Position numbers and translations under genes: made by a program | Assembly (NCBI GenBank): GCA_029237915.1 | Contig: JAQWHD010000014.1 | Location: 1 to 51,130, forward strand | Direction: 5' to 3' | DNA: 51,130 bases | Source of the DNA: Thalassotalea sp. | Lineage (GTDB): Bacteria > Pseudomonadota > Gammaproteobacteria > Enterobacterales > Alteromonadaceae | Shown here: positions 17,907 to 30,886 of the stretch, piece after piece | Layout: each line of letters starts with the position of its first letter | How positions within the stretch are numbered: the stretch's first letter is position 1 | Notes under the pieces: model-generated | Database searches by the model: none | Told to the model about the DNA's origin: nothing | What the model saw: only the letters and a program-made list of their open reading frames with translations

Positions 17907-18854
17907 CTACATTCTAATTTCGTCTTGATCTGCGCCTTCAACTTCAATCACTTCCGGAATTAAGTCTTCTTTGGAAATACCTAATGCCAATGCTACTGAT
18001 GAAGCAACATAGATTGATGAATAAGTACCAACCACAATACCAAACAGTAACGCTGTAGCGAAACCGTGGATTAATGCCCCACCTTTAAGAAATAAAGCAA
18101 GTAACACTAAGAAAGTCGTTAATGACGTGATCATCGTACGACTAAGCGTTTGAGTTAAAGAAATATTGATAATTTCTTCTGCACCACCGTTACGAATTTT
18201 ACGGAAGTTTTCTCGAATACGATCCGATACAACAATGGTATCGTTGAGCGAGTAACCGATAACGGCAAGTACAGCCGCAAGTACAGTTAAGTCAAACTCT
18301 AAACCTAAAACAGAGAACAAGCCCAATGTTAGGATAACATCATGTGCAAGTGCCGTTACTGAACCTAATGCAAAGCGCCATTCGAAACGAAAAGCAACAT
18401 ACATCAAAATACAGATAAGTGCCGTTAACATAGCAAGACCGCCCTGCTCTGCTAACTCATCACCAACGTTAGCACCAACAAATTCGATACGGCGCATTTC
18501 AACGCTATTATCTACACCCGCTTGCAGCAAACTTAATATTTCATTGCCTAACATTTCTGCTTTAACGTTTTCACGATGACCTAAACGAATAAGTACATCT
18601 TCAGGGCTACCAAATAACTGAACTACAGCATCCGGATAACCACCTTTTTCTAATGAAGCACGTATATTATTTAAGTCTGCAGGTTGACTGTAACCAACCT
18701 CTAATAAAGTACCGCCAGTAAAGTCTAAACCAAAGTTTAACTTATTAGTGCCTAATGAAATAAGTGAGGCAACAATTAAGATAATACTTATGATAGAACT
18801 TACCTTACGGTATTTCATAAAGGCCAGAGTTTCATTTAAATTTAATAATTTCAT
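17907..18854 (-). CDS. secF: Protein translocase subunit SecF
   Basis: Inner-membrane partner of SecD that uses the proton gradient to help pull preproteins through SecYEG. 315 residues: a first membrane helix (about 19-37), the periplasmic P1-like domain beginning LNFGLDFTGGTLLEVGY, then five C-terminal membrane helices with the conserved ALAHDVILTLGLFSVLG and AVIGYSLNDTIVVSDRIRENFRK segments. It lies 14 bases after secD and is the last gene of queA-tgt-yajC-secD-secF. Confidence 0.97.
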   Translation of the reverse strand: MKLLNLNETLAFMKYRKVSSIISIILIVASLISLGTNKLNFGLDFTGGTLLEVGYSQPADLNNIRASLEKGGYPDAVVQLFGSPEDVLIRLGHRENVKAEMLGNEILSLLQAGVDNSVEMRRIEFVGANVGDELAEQGGLAMLTALICILMYVAFRFEWRFALGSVTALAHDVILTLGLFSVLGLEFDLTVLAAVLAVIGYSLNDTIVVSDRIRENFRKIRNGGAEEIINISLTQTLSRTMITSLTTFLVLLALFLKGGALIHGFATALLFGIVVGTYSSIYVASSVALALGISKEDLIPEVIEVEGADQDEIRM

Positions 18855-18868
18855 GTTATTTTCCTGAC

Positions 18869-20719
18869 CTAAATTGGTAGTTTATCGAGTTTCTTGCCAC
18901 CCCAAACCGCATTAACTACCGCACGGGTACCAACGATTGAAGTAAACATAGAAGTGATAATACCGATAGAAAGCGTTACTGCGAAACCTTTAACAGGACC
19001 AGTACCAACAGCAAATAAAATAAGCGCTGCGATTAAGGTAGTGATGTTAGCATCAAAGATTGTTGAGAATGCCGCATCATAACCTTGATGAATTGATTGC
19101 TGTACACTTTTCCCTTCACGTAATTCTTCTCGAATACGCTCAAAAATAAGTACGTTTGCATCAACAGCCATACCAACAGTAAGTACGATACCTGCCATAC
19201 CAGGAAGCGTTAAAGTCGCTCCAGGGATTAATGACATAACGCCAACAATTAACACTAAGTTTGCTGCCAGAGCTAAATTAGCTACAACACCGAACTTACG
19301 GTAATAAACCATCATGAATAAAAGTACTAAAGCGAAACCCCAAAGGATTGCTTGCATACCTAACTGTACGTTTTCAGCACCAAGTGATGGACCAACAGTA
19401 CGTTCTTCAACAATTGCAATAGGAGCTATTAAGGCACCAGCACGAAGCAATAATGCTAAGTGTTGAGATTCTGCAGGAGAATCTTGACCAGTGATCACAA
19501 ACTTACTGCCTAAACGGGCTTGGATAGTTGCAACACTGATAACTTCTTGTACTTGCGTGAAGATTAAGCTGCCGTCTGGGTTTTTCTCGCCCGTTGCTTT
19601 ACTTTCAATAAACACGGTAGCCATTGGCTTGCCGATATTATCTTTAGTTGCATTAGAGAACAGGCTACCACCTTTACTATCAAGGTCGATACTAACTTGT
19701 GGACGACTCGTTTGTTGATCACGAGAAGGTGCAGCGCCAACAATGTGCTCACCACGTAACATGATGCGTTTTTTCAACAACTGTGGACGACCATTTTGAT
19801 CATTTACTAAGAAAGATCCTGGAGGGACACGGCCATTAACTGCATCGATTACATCGTGCTGTTGATCAACCATATGAAATTGTAGCGTTGCCGTAGCACC
19901 TAAAATTTCTTTCGCTCGTGCTGTGTCTTGTACACCAGGTAATTCAACAACGATGTGTTTAGAACCTTGACGTTGTACTAGAGGCTCGGCAACACCCAAT
20001 TCATTTACACGATTACGAATAATGGTAATGTTTTGTTGAATTGCGTATTCACGAGTTTCTTTAAGCTTAGCATCAGACATCGTTGCTTTTAAAGATAACT
20101 TATCTTCATCATCAACAAAAATCAGATCACTATTAGAGCGCTTAAGCAAGCTTGTCGCTTGCGCTAAGTCTTCGCTATTACGAAATACGACTTCTACGCC
20201 ATTACCAGATTCAGTAACACTGCGGTAGCGAATTTTTTCACCACGTAGTTCCGTACGGAAACCACCAAGCATATTCTCTTGCGCACGACCCATAGCAGTT
20301 TTCATGTCCACTTCCATTAAGAAATGTACACCACCACTTAAATCTAAACCTAACTTCATTGGTACACCACCAATGTTAGCTAGCCATTCAGGTGTCGCTG
20401 GAGTTAAGTTCAAAGCAACAGAATATTGTTCACCTAAACTTTTTGATAAAGCTTGGTTAGCTGTTTGTTGATTTTTATAGTCTTTAAAACGCACAAGCAC
20501 TTGACCATTCTTAAGTGCTGCACTTTGGTAAGCAATATTTGAATTATCTAAGCTTGCTTTAACCTTATCTAAAGTAGATAGATCAGCTTTAACACCTTTC
20601 GTTCCCGAAATTTGTACCGCTGGATCTTCACCATAATAGTTAGGTAATGCGTATAAAGCACCAAGGGCGACAATAAACACCACCATCAATGATTTCCACA
20701 AAGGGTATTTGTTTAACAC
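18869..20719 (-). CDS. secD: Protein translocase subunit SecD
   Basis: RND-superfamily membrane protein that works with SecF in late steps of protein export. 616 residues (E. coli 615). TM1 (about 8-25), a large periplasmic region with the P1 base motif [15 protein letters not shown] and the head domain, then TM2-6 at the C-terminus with [21 protein letters not shown], the conserved proton-path helix. Located 10 bases after yajC. Both secD and secF are complete. Confidence 0.97.
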   Translation of the reverse strand: MLNKYPLWKSLMVVFIVALGALYALPNYYGEDPAVQISGTKGVKADLSTLDKVKASLDNSNIAYQSAALKNGQVLVRFKDYKNQQTANQALSKSLGEQYSVALNLTPATPEWLANIGGVPMKLGLDLSGGVHFLMEVDMKTAMGRAQENMLGGFRTELRGEKIRYRSVTESGNGVEVVFRNSEDLAQATSLLKRSNSDLIFVDDEDKLSLKATMSDAKLKETREYAIQQNITIIRNRVNELGVAEPLVQRQGSKHIVVELPGVQDTARAKEILGATATLQFHMVDQQHDVIDAVNGRVPPGSFLVNDQNGRPQLLKKRIMLRGEHIVGAAPSRDQQTSRPQVSIDLDSKGGSLFSNATKDNIGKPMATVFIESKATGEKNPDGSLIFTQVQEVISVATIQARLGSKFVITGQDSPAESQHLALLLRAGALIAPIAIVEERTVGPSLGAENVQLGMQAILWGFALVLLFMMVYYRKFGVVANLALAANLVLIVGVMSLIPGATLTLPGMAGIVLTVGMAVDANVLIFERIREELREGKSVQQSIHQGYDAAFSTIFDANITTLIAALILFAVGTGPVKGFAVTLSIGIITSMFTSIVGTRAVVNAVWGGKKLDKLPI

Positions 20720-20729
20720 AATATTGTCC

Positions 20730-21062
20730 TTACAGAGACTTCATAGTCCCTTTTGGTAAAACTGCAGTGATTGCACCTTTTTGTACTGTTAATTCAGTAC
20801 CTTCAGCAACACTCACTACGATGAAATCTTTTTCGTCAGATACTTTAGTAATTTTGCCAACTACGCCGCCTTGAGTTAATACTTCATCACCTTTAGATAA
20901 TGCGCTCATTAAGCCTTTGTGCTCTTTAACACGCTTTGCTTGTGGACGGTAAATCATAAAGTAAAAAACTAAACCAAATACTGCTAACATAATTAACATT
21001 TCAAAACCGCCACCTTGTTGTGGTGCGTCTGCTGCGTATGCTTTACTAATTAAAAAATCCAT
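20730..21062 (-). CDS. yajC: Sec translocon accessory protein YajC
   Basis: Small single-span membrane protein that co-purifies with SecDF. 110 residues: a short N-terminal tail, one membrane helix (about 20-40: [23 protein letters not shown], here cut by residue 42), then a cytoplasmic domain with [20 protein letters not shown]. The RPQ(A)KR motif after the helix is diagnostic. Between tgt and secD, the standard position. Confidence 0.96.
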   Translation of the reverse strand: MDFLISKAYAADAPQQGGGFEMLIMLAVFGLVFYFMIYRPQAKRVKEHKGLMSALSKGDEVLTQGGVVGKITKVSDEKDFIVVSVAEGTELTVQKGAITAVLPKGTMKSL

Positions 21063-21129
21063 AAAATCCTCTACTACTTATATTATAATTATTGAAAATT
21101 GAAACAATGTATCAAACAATGCTTTGTTG

Positions 21130-22263
<1,134 letters not shown>

Positions 22264-22310
22264 TTACTTTCCTTACCAAACAGCGAAACAGGCTGTAGGT
22301 TTTGTTAATG

Positions 22311-23369
22311 TTACAGAGCGTTACTCGTCGTTTGACGGGTTAAAAACATTGCATCTCCATAACTAAAAAATCGGTATTCATTTGCTATTGCTTGCTTATA
22401 AGCATTCATTATGTGGTCGTAACCAGAAAATGCACTCACTAACATCAATAATGTTGATTCTGACAGATGAAAGTTTGTCACTAGTGCATCTATCAATTTA
22501 AATTCGTATCCTGGGGTGATAAAAATATCTGTATCACCATAAAATGCAGATAACTCTTTACCTTGCTCTGTAGATTTTTTTGCTGCACTTTCAAGGGAGC
22601 GAACCGACGTTGTACCAACGGCAATCACTCGATGACCTGCAGCTTTAGTCGCTTTAATTTGCTCGACTACATCCTGACTTACTTCAACGTACTCTGAATG
22701 CATTATATGCTCAGATATTTGGTCAACCTTTACTGGCTGAAAAGTACCTGCGCCAACATGCAAGGTAACAAACGCTAGGTTAACGCCTTTGTCTTTAATT
22801 TTTTCTAATAGTTGAGTTTCAAAATGTAAGCCCGCAGTAGGAGCTGCTACTGCACCGGGTTTTTCATTGTATACGGTTTGGTAGCGTTCTCTGTCAGAGT
22901 TTTCATCTGGGCGGTCAATATATGGAGGTAATGGCATATGGCCAATATCTTCAAGTACTTCAAGTACTGTTTGTTCGCTGTGAAATTCAAGTTCGAATAA
23001 CGCTCCGTGGCGAGCAACCATAGTGGCATTGACTTTACCTTCGAGTAAAACTTCATTACCAATTTTCAGTGCTTTACTGGCTCGAACATGAGCAAGTACG
23101 CGAGAGTCATCGACAACTCTTTCAACCAAAACTTCTATTTTACCACCCGTAGATTTCACCCCGAATACTCGAGCAGGTATAACCCTTGTATTATTAAACA
23201 CTAGCAGATCACCAGGTAATAATTTATCGATTATTTGGTTAAACTTAAGATGCTCTAACTCCCCACTATTACCGTCTAATGACAGTAAGCGGCTGGCTGA
23301 GCGTTCAGCCTGTGGATAACGAGCAATAAGCTCGGTTGGCAATTCAAATGAAAAGTCAGATACTAGCAT
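22311..23369 (-). CDS. queA: S-adenosylmethionine:tRNA ribosyltransferase-isomerase
   Basis: Transfers and isomerises the ribosyl group of SAM onto preQ1-tRNA to give epoxyqueuosine. 352 residues (E. coli 356). Diagnostic stretches: [17 protein letters not shown] at the start, [34 protein letters not shown] and [11 protein letters not shown]. First gene of the queA-tgt-yajC-secDF run. A -35/-10 pair sits about 40-65 bases upstream of the start. Confidence 0.97.
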   Translation of the reverse strand: MLVSDFSFELPTELIARYPQAERSASRLLSLDGNSGELEHLKFNQIIDKLLPGDLLVFNNTRVIPARVFGVKSTGGKIEVLVERVVDDSRVLAHVRASKALKIGNEVLLEGKVNATMVARHGALFELEFHSEQTVLEVLEDIGHMPLPPYIDRPDENSDRERYQTVYNEKPGAVAAPTAGLHFETQLLEKIKDKGVNLAFVTLHVGAGTFQPVKVDQISEHIMHSEYVEVSQDVVEQIKATKAAGHRVIAVGTTSVRSLESAAKKSTEQGKELSAFYGDTDIFITPGYEFKLIDALVTNFHLSESTLLMLVSAFSGYDHIMNAYKQAIANEYRFFSYGDAMFLTRQTTSNAL

Positions 23370-23407
23370 GGTTAAATAGGTTCAATTTCAGCTTAAAAAA
23401 ACGCGTA

Positions 23408-23436
23408 ATTGTAGTGCTGAAAGAGCGTAATAGCAA
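23408..23436 (-). promoter_or_regulatory. Promoter of the queA-tgt-yajC-secDF operon
   Basis: On the minus strand TTGCTA (complement of 23431-23436) and TACAAT (complement of 23408-23413) are 17 bases apart. The predicted start near 23401 gives a leader of about 30 bases to the queA ATG. Confidence 0.6.
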
Positions 23437-23537
23437 GGATAATTGTGTAACAACATCTAGCTATTAGGTGCGAGGTAGCAACATAAAGTTTATAACTTTA
23501 GGGCGAAAATGTGGTCAACATAGAACAAGCGATTAAA

Positions 23538-23699
23538 TTAGCTAGTTTCTTTTTCTGTTTCGAGTTCATCTTCGGCTGGTGTGTAAAAATTTTTAGGGCA
23601 AACTTTAGATTCGATATAGCTGATATCAACCTGAACTTTTTTAGTTTGTGGTTGTTGCTTCTTGCCAGTGATTTTTGTGAAAAACTTCAAGATACTCAT
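23538..23699 (-). CDS. Small basic/acidic protein of unknown function (53 aa)
   Basis: I do not recognise this protein. The start is set at the ATG at 23699 because an AAGGAG Shine-Dalgarno lies 7 bases upstream; a longer frame to 23726 would bypass it. The 53 residues start MSILKFFTKITGKKQQ (amphipathic and lysine-rich), have a middle VQVDISYIESKVCPKNFY with a single cysteine, and end in an acidic tail (AEDELETEKETS). No membrane segment. The Shine-Dalgarno is in the loop of a perfect hairpin, preceded by two more hairpins, which suggests translational control. Monocistronic, between queA (same strand, downstream) and tRNA-Trp (divergent). Confidence 0.6.
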   Translation of the reverse strand: MSILKFFTKITGKKQQPQTKKVQVDISYIESKVCPKNFYTPAEDELETEKETS

Positions 23700-23775
23700 A
23701 CTTAAACTCCTTTTAAGTATCCGCAATAAATTAATTATTTAATGTGCGGATTAATACTACCAAGTGGGTATTAAT
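23699..23775 (-). promoter_or_regulatory. Structured leader with three consecutive hairpins, Shine-Dalgarno in a loop
   Basis: Hairpin next to the start: TACTTAAA and TTTAAGTA (23712-23719 and 23699-23706) enclose the loop AGGAG, which is the ribosome-binding site; the A of the start codon is the last paired base. Upstream, TCCGCA/TGCGGA (23720-23725/23745-23750) enclose a nested TAAAT/ATTTA stem. Farther up, ATTAATAC/GTATTAAT (23750-23757/23768-23775). All arms are perfect and the three stems are contiguous. Function as an RNA switch or thermosensor is inference. Confidence 0.6.
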
Positions 23776-24015
23776 TATTTTTATTAGCCTACATAGTAGA
23801 CAGATTTTAATTTATTTCAATTAGTTTTATGTAAAAATAATGTAAACAACATTTATTAACCTTAAAAACAGCCAGTAATAATTCGCAAAACTAGAACAAC
23901 GCGAACAATTTTGGTTGAAAAACTAGCGCATAGAGCAATATTTGAGCGAACGAACAATTTATTTAAATTTTTTCTTTACCTTTAAAAAAGCATACGTATA
24001 ATGCGAAGCCATTGC
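23700..24015. other. Intergenic region between the 53-aa gene and tRNA-Trp
   Basis: About 316 bases. It holds the three-hairpin leader (to 23775), an AT-rich stretch with TTTACA-like boxes that should include the promoter of the small gene, and the tRNA-Trp promoter (23975-24002). No other gene is visible. Confidence 0.65.
23975..24002 (+). promoter_or_regulatory. tRNA-Trp promoter
   Basis: TTTACC (23975-23980), 16-base spacer, consensus TATAAT (23997-24002), then the GC-rich discriminator GCGAAGCC, typical of stable-RNA promoters under stringent control. The start would be a few bases before the tRNA. Confidence 0.75.
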
Positions 24016-24092
24016 AGGGGTGTAGTTCCAATTGGTAGAACAGCGGTCTCCAAAACCGACGGTTGGGAGTTCGAATCTCTCCACCCCTGCCA
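24016..24092 (+). tRNA. tRNA-Trp (anticodon CCA)
   Basis: Full cloverleaf with encoded CCA. Acceptor AGGGGTG (24016-24022) pairs with CACCCCT (24082-24088), discriminator G; D-stem GTTC/GAAC; anticodon loop CTCCAAA with CCA at 24050-24052; T-stem GGGAG/CTCTC around TTCGAAT. The first pair of the anticodon stem (G27/A43) is mismatched, as I recall from other marine gammaproteobacterial tRNA-Trp genes. A single tRNA, no cluster. Confidence 0.97.
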
Positions 24093-24171
24093 TTTTCTTC
24101 TACCAATATCGAACTATTCAATTCTTATATATTCTATAAATTAATTTAACTCAAGTTAAAATTATTATTTA

Positions 24172-24345
24172 TTAAAACAACTCTCTCAATAAACCAATAG
24201 TTAACGAAATAAACACCAAGATAATAATTATTTTGCTGTATTTACTCTGTTCTTTTTCTTCCATCGGTTTAGCGTAACGTTCGCCGAAGTACACCATCAA
24301 AGCAACAACAGCAAATACAGCCCCTAAAATTAAAAATAAAGTCAT
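24172..24345 (-). CDS. Small two-helix membrane protein (57 aa), function unknown
   Basis: I do not recognise this protein. The ATG at 24345 follows AGGTAAAGGT, a reasonable ribosome-binding site. The 57 residues form two hydrophobic helices: MTLFLILGAVFAVVALMVYF at the N-terminus and KIIIILVFISLTIGLLREL near the C-terminus. They are joined by a charged loop with GERYAKPMEEKEQSKYS, giving a hairpin topology with both ends on the same side. The gene lies between tRNA-Trp (other strand) and the Lon-like protease gene (same strand, 95 bases upstream). Codon use resembles its neighbours and the gene is plausible despite its size. Confidence 0.65.
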   Translation of the reverse strand: MTLFLILGAVFAVVALMVYFGERYAKPMEEKEQSKYSKIIIILVFISLTIGLLRELF

Positions 24346-24401
24346 ACCTTTACCTAAAAATTAGCACCTAAATAGATTTATCTAAGTGCTTGTTAATATT
24401 G

Positions 24402-24423
24402 ATACCAATTTCATTAAATTAGC
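24402..24423 (+). repeat. ATACCAAT-type dispersed motif
   Basis: ATACCAATTTCATTAAATTAG, about 20 bases downstream (minus strand) of the Lon-like protease stop. It shares ACCAATTTCATTA with the left arm at 42113-42125 and AAATTAGCA with 16503-16524. Confidence 0.45.
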
Positions 24424-24440
24424 AGTATCTACTTAGCGGG

Positions 24441-26834
24441 TTAATCCGCTTCTGAGCCATTGATCATTTCAGATAAATAAGACAGTTTATCCATTGCTAA
24501 GCCATGGATAGAACGTCTAGGATAACTACCATCTCGTTTCATTTGGCCAGCCTCTTGACCAAATAATAACTCTAACGCTTGATCAATATTTTCCACTGCA
24601 TAGATACTAAACTGGCCTTTCGCCACAGCTTCAATGACATCAGGGTCGAGCATTAAGTTCATCTTATTGGTTTTAGGTATAATCACACCTTGTTCACCAG
24701 TTAAGCCTTTATCACGACATAAGCGGTAAAAACCTTCTATTTTTTCATTAACGCCGCCAATAGACTGAACTTCACCATGTTGGTTAATAGAGCCGGTGAT
24801 AGCTAATGATTGCTTAATTGGTAATTTGGTAATTGATGAGATCAACACACAAAGTTCGGCCATTGAGGCACTATCTCCGTCGATATGACCATAAGATTGT
24901 TCAATCGCTATATTCGCAGAAATAGATAACGGGAAACCTTGACCGTATTTGTGCCCTAGGTAACCTATGAGTAACAACACGCCTTTCGAGTGAATTGAGC
25001 GACCTAACTCAGCTTCTCGTTCAATATCAGTTACTCCTTGGGCGCCAGCATAAACGGTCGATGAAATACGCGCTGGTGTACCAAATACGCTATCACCGAT
25101 CTCAAGTACAGTTAACCCATTGACTCGGCCAACCTCTTCACCTTGAGTAGAAATAAGTACTTGCTCTTCTTTTATTTCTTGTAGCCAAGTTTCACTTAAG
25201 CGTCCTGTACGCCGTGCTTTAGCAGCAAGAGCAGCTTCAACATGAGAGCCTAATATATCGCCCTCTTGCTGTTGTTTACGCCAAATAAAACAGGCTTCAT
25301 CAAGTAAGTCATTAATTTGCACAATATTGGCTGACAACTTTTCTTGATGCTCGGCTTTTCTTAGCGAGTAACGTACTAATAAGCTTACCGCTTTATCACT
25401 CACATCCGGATAATTATGCTTTTGCGCATGCTGTCTTATTAACGTCGCATAGGCTTTGAGATTATCTAAATTATTAACCACGTGCCTGTCAAAGTCGGCT
25501 AAGACTCTGAACAGCTCAGTAAACTCTTGATCATATTCTTGTAAGGTGTAATAAATATCTGAGTCACCTAATAAAATTACTTTCACCTTTAGTGGGATCT
25601 TTTCTGGTTGTAAACTAATACTACCTGTCCCCATATCAGCATAAGGATGTTCAATTTGAATTTCTTGGGTTTTAAGGGCTAATTTTAATCGTGACCAAAT
25701 AATAGGTTGTGTTAACAGTTTTTCCGCATCTAATAGTAAGTAACCACCATTGGCTTTATGAAATGCCCCCGCCCGAATTAATCTGTGATTAGTATAAACT
25801 GCACCTTGCACTGTTGAATAATCAATACGGCCAAATAAATTTTGGAAGGTTGGGTTTTGTTCATAAACAACCGGAGCCCCGTCGTCTGGATTTCGTGAGA
25901 CTAAAAAGTTAGGCATAAAATGTTCAATCATCATTTTACGGCAGGCTTTATCATCACGCGATGTGTCACTGCTTTCATCAACTAAAATATCCAATACGGT
26001 TTCCGTGATTGAACCTTTTACTTGATGAAGATACTTTAACACCCCTAAATTAGTGGAGAATTCTCTTTCTAATTCTTTAATTAGCGGTCTAATGCTTTGT
26101 TCTGCGGTATCATATTTAAGTTTACGGACCGCAACACTAGACTCACGTTTCCAAAGCGGCAGCTCTAATAAAGATTCACTTAACAATGCTTCAAGTTCGG
26201 CTAACAACTCATAAAACTCAGTACGCGTTTCTTCCGAAAGCTTGGCAAACTCTTCATCTTTTAAAGGCTTACCATCAACTAAAGGAGAGAAACCGACTTC
26301 GCCCTTCTCTTCAAATAAAACTACATTTTTGCTATAAGCATGCGCTTCGACCTGCTCAATTGCCTCGTCGTATTTTTTATTAAAATCACGGTCAATCGAT
26401 GCTTTTTTTCGTTGATAACCAGGGTTGTCAAAAATCTCTGGAAATAAATCCATCAAGTCGTCAATTAAGGTGCTTATTTTACCTTGCAGTAATTTACCTT
26501 CTCCGGCGTTTAAATAGAGTTTTTGCGGGTTTTGGATATCGTCAAAGTTATTGATATAACACCACTCTTCAGCGGTTGGCTCTTGGCTTGCATATTCAGC
26601 AAGCATTTGACTTATCAAGGTTTGACGACCTGTTCCAGGCTCACCTTTTGCAAACACGTTGAAACCATTAGAGGTCATTGACAAACCAAAATCTAAAGCT
26701 TCTTTTGCACGCTCATGGCCTATAAATTTTTGTTTGGTATTAGTATCGACTTGGCTATCAGTAAATAAGGATTCGGGTAATTCAGCACACAGTTCATTAA
26801 CTGGAATTTTTAAAGCTTCAACGTTTGCAGTCAT
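24441..26834 (-). CDS. Lon-like (S16) protease with AAA_32-type, motif-degenerate ATPase domain
   Basis: Member of the LonB/LonC/YcbZ-like family, a cytosolic Ser-Lys protease. 797 residues: N-terminal AAA-like domain, a long helical insertion (about 130-330), then the S16 protease domain (about 560-760). Catalytic Ser is in HIDGDSASMAEL and Lys, 43 residues later, in GGVNEKIEGF, the canonical Lon spacing. The Walker A region reads GEPGTGRQT (64-72) with Arg and Gln instead of Lys-Ser/Thr, and the Walker B region reads YLLLDAEKLL instead of DE; ATP hydrolysis may be weak or absent, as in LonC. Not the classical Lon (no N-terminal substrate domain). Preceded (- strand) by the YbeL-like gene. 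Confidence 0.9.
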   Translation of the reverse strand: MTANVEALKIPVNELCAELPESLFTDSQVDTNTKQKFIGHERAKEALDFGLSMTSNGFNVFAKGEPGTGRQTLISQMLAEYASQEPTAEEWCYINNFDDIQNPQKLYLNAGEGKLLQGKISTLIDDLMDLFPEIFDNPGYQRKKASIDRDFNKKYDEAIEQVEAHAYSKNVVLFEEKGEVGFSPLVDGKPLKDEEFAKLSEETRTEFYELLAELEALLSESLLELPLWKRESSVAVRKLKYDTAEQSIRPLIKELEREFSTNLGVLKYLHQVKGSITETVLDILVDESSDTSRDDKACRKMMIEHFMPNFLVSRNPDDGAPVVYEQNPTFQNLFGRIDYSTVQGAVYTNHRLIRAGAFHKANGGYLLLDAEKLLTQPIIWSRLKLALKTQEIQIEHPYADMGTGSISLQPEKIPLKVKVILLGDSDIYYTLQEYDQEFTELFRVLADFDRHVVNNLDNLKAYATLIRQHAQKHNYPDVSDKAVSLLVRYSLRKAEHQEKLSANIVQINDLLDEACFIWRKQQQEGDILGSHVEAALAAKARRTGRLSETWLQEIKEEQVLISTQGEEVGRVNGLTVLEIGDSVFGTPARISSTVYAGAQGVTDIEREAELGRSIHSKGVLLLIGYLGHKYGQGFPLSISANIAIEQSYGHIDGDSASMAELCVLISSITKLPIKQSLAITGSINQHGEVQSIGGVNEKIEGFYRLCRDKGLTGEQGVIIPKTNKMNLMLDPDVIEAVAKGQFSIYAVENIDQALELLFGQEAGQMKRDGSYPRRSIHGLAMDKLSYLSEMINGSEAD

Positions 26835-26973
26835 CGATTGGGTCTATCCTTGCGGCAATGAAAGATAAGGTATTTTTATCAAAATATAGTTATTACATTA
26901 CCAATAACAAGCTAAAAAGCAACGTCTATTAGAGATAACATCACAGTTGCTCATTTAAGCAACAATATCTAGG

Positions 26974-27477
26974 TTATTTTGCTTGTTTTAGAGGCGTTCG
27001 TTTAAATTCATTGCCTGAACAGGTTATGCATGAAGTCACGGTACTAGCATGCAATATATCAACGGTTTGACCACATTGTTGACATTCTAATCGACCAAAA
27101 CCAATAGCATCTCCGGTTTTATATATGCCGTCATGATCAAAGTCGTCAAGCAATTCACTCCATTCAACCTGTGATTGATCGGTCATATGAGAAAGGTGCT
27201 GCCACATGCCTTCTTTAATTGATCTCAGATACAAGGAATGTTGCTCTGTTTGCCCCTCCTCTTCACTATTAGCGCTGTGAAACCCGAATAAATCTCGTTT
27301 AAAGTCATCTACCGATAATTGGTATTCGTTTACTGATATTTCTTCCGCGGCTTTGATATATTCATTCGCTTTAGCTACCCAGTTAGAGATATTTAACACT
27401 TCATCTTTTTTTGCTTGTTGTAGCCAATCATAGAGCTTATCAAAAACACTTTGATACTCGGGGTTTGCTTTAGCCAT
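26974..27477 (-). CDS. ybeL: YbeL-type zinc-ribbon protein (DUF1451)
   Basis: Function unknown. 167 residues: a helical, acidic N-terminal region (about 1-110: YDWLQQAKKDEVLNISNWV and the EISVNEYQLSVDDFKRDL segment) and a C-terminal zinc ribbon with C-Q-Q-C and C-I-T-C pairs (about 131-155), preceded by GDAIGFGRLEC. The layout and the position next to leuS on the opposite strand match E. coli YbeL. Own promoter presumed in the 27478-27558 region shared with leuS. Confidence 0.88.
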   Translation of the reverse strand: MAKANPEYQSVFDKLYDWLQQAKKDEVLNISNWVAKANEYIKAAEEISVNEYQLSVDDFKRDLFGFHSANSEEEGQTEQHSLYLRSIKEGMWQHLSHMTDQSQVEWSELLDDFDHDGIYKTGDAIGFGRLECQQCGQTVDILHASTVTSCITCSGNEFKRTPLKQAK

Positions 27478-27558
27478 AAATGTTTACCTTTAAAGTGATT
27501 GCTTATAATAAAAGTATAGTCGCTGTATTATATTTTTCTTATAAACAGGCAAACGATA

Positions 27559-30373
<2,815 letters not shown>

Positions 30374-30374
<1 letters not shown>

Positions 30375-30886
30375 TGATAAAAAATGCTGTTTTTACAAAA
30401 CTAATAAAGCATACAATTGCTACCCTGCTAGCGGTATCTCTGCTTAGCGGTTGTGGCTTTAAATTACGCGGTGATTATCTATTGCCGGAAGAATTTGAAA
30501 CTTTGTATGTCAGCTCCACCGATAAACACGGTGAGCTCACTCGTATGGTAAAGCAGCATTTAAAAGTTAATGAAGTTAACTTAGAAACAAAGGGCAGCGC
30601 AACAATTCCTGAACTACGGATCTTAAACGATAGTTTAGATAGGCGTACCCTTTCTTTATTTGAAAATGGCCAAGTAGCTGAATACGAACTGACTTATACA
30701 GTGCGTTACGAAATCCGTTTTTCATACGATAGACCAAGATATTTCCAATTTGAGCTCTATCGCAATTATCAAGATAATCCAGATAGAGCTCTAGCGAAAT
30801 CGCGAGAGCTTACTTTGCTTCGCACTGAAATGCGCAGTGAAGCCGCAAATAAGATCCTTCGTAATTTAGCCACAATTAAACTATAG
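30374..30886 (+). CDS. lptE: LPS-assembly lipoprotein LptE
   Basis: Outer-membrane lipoprotein that plugs the LptD barrel and helps insert LPS. 170 residues: signal peptide with lipobox LSGC (cysteine 27), mature start CGFKLRGDYLLPEEFETLYV typical of LptE, then the alpha/beta domain. Overlaps leuS by one base and directly abuts holA. Confidence 0.94.

Noticed and set aside
23511-23705. Plus-strand frame overlapping the 53-aa gene
   Set aside because: No Shine-Dalgarno; the minus-strand frame has a strong one at the right distance and a balanced composition.
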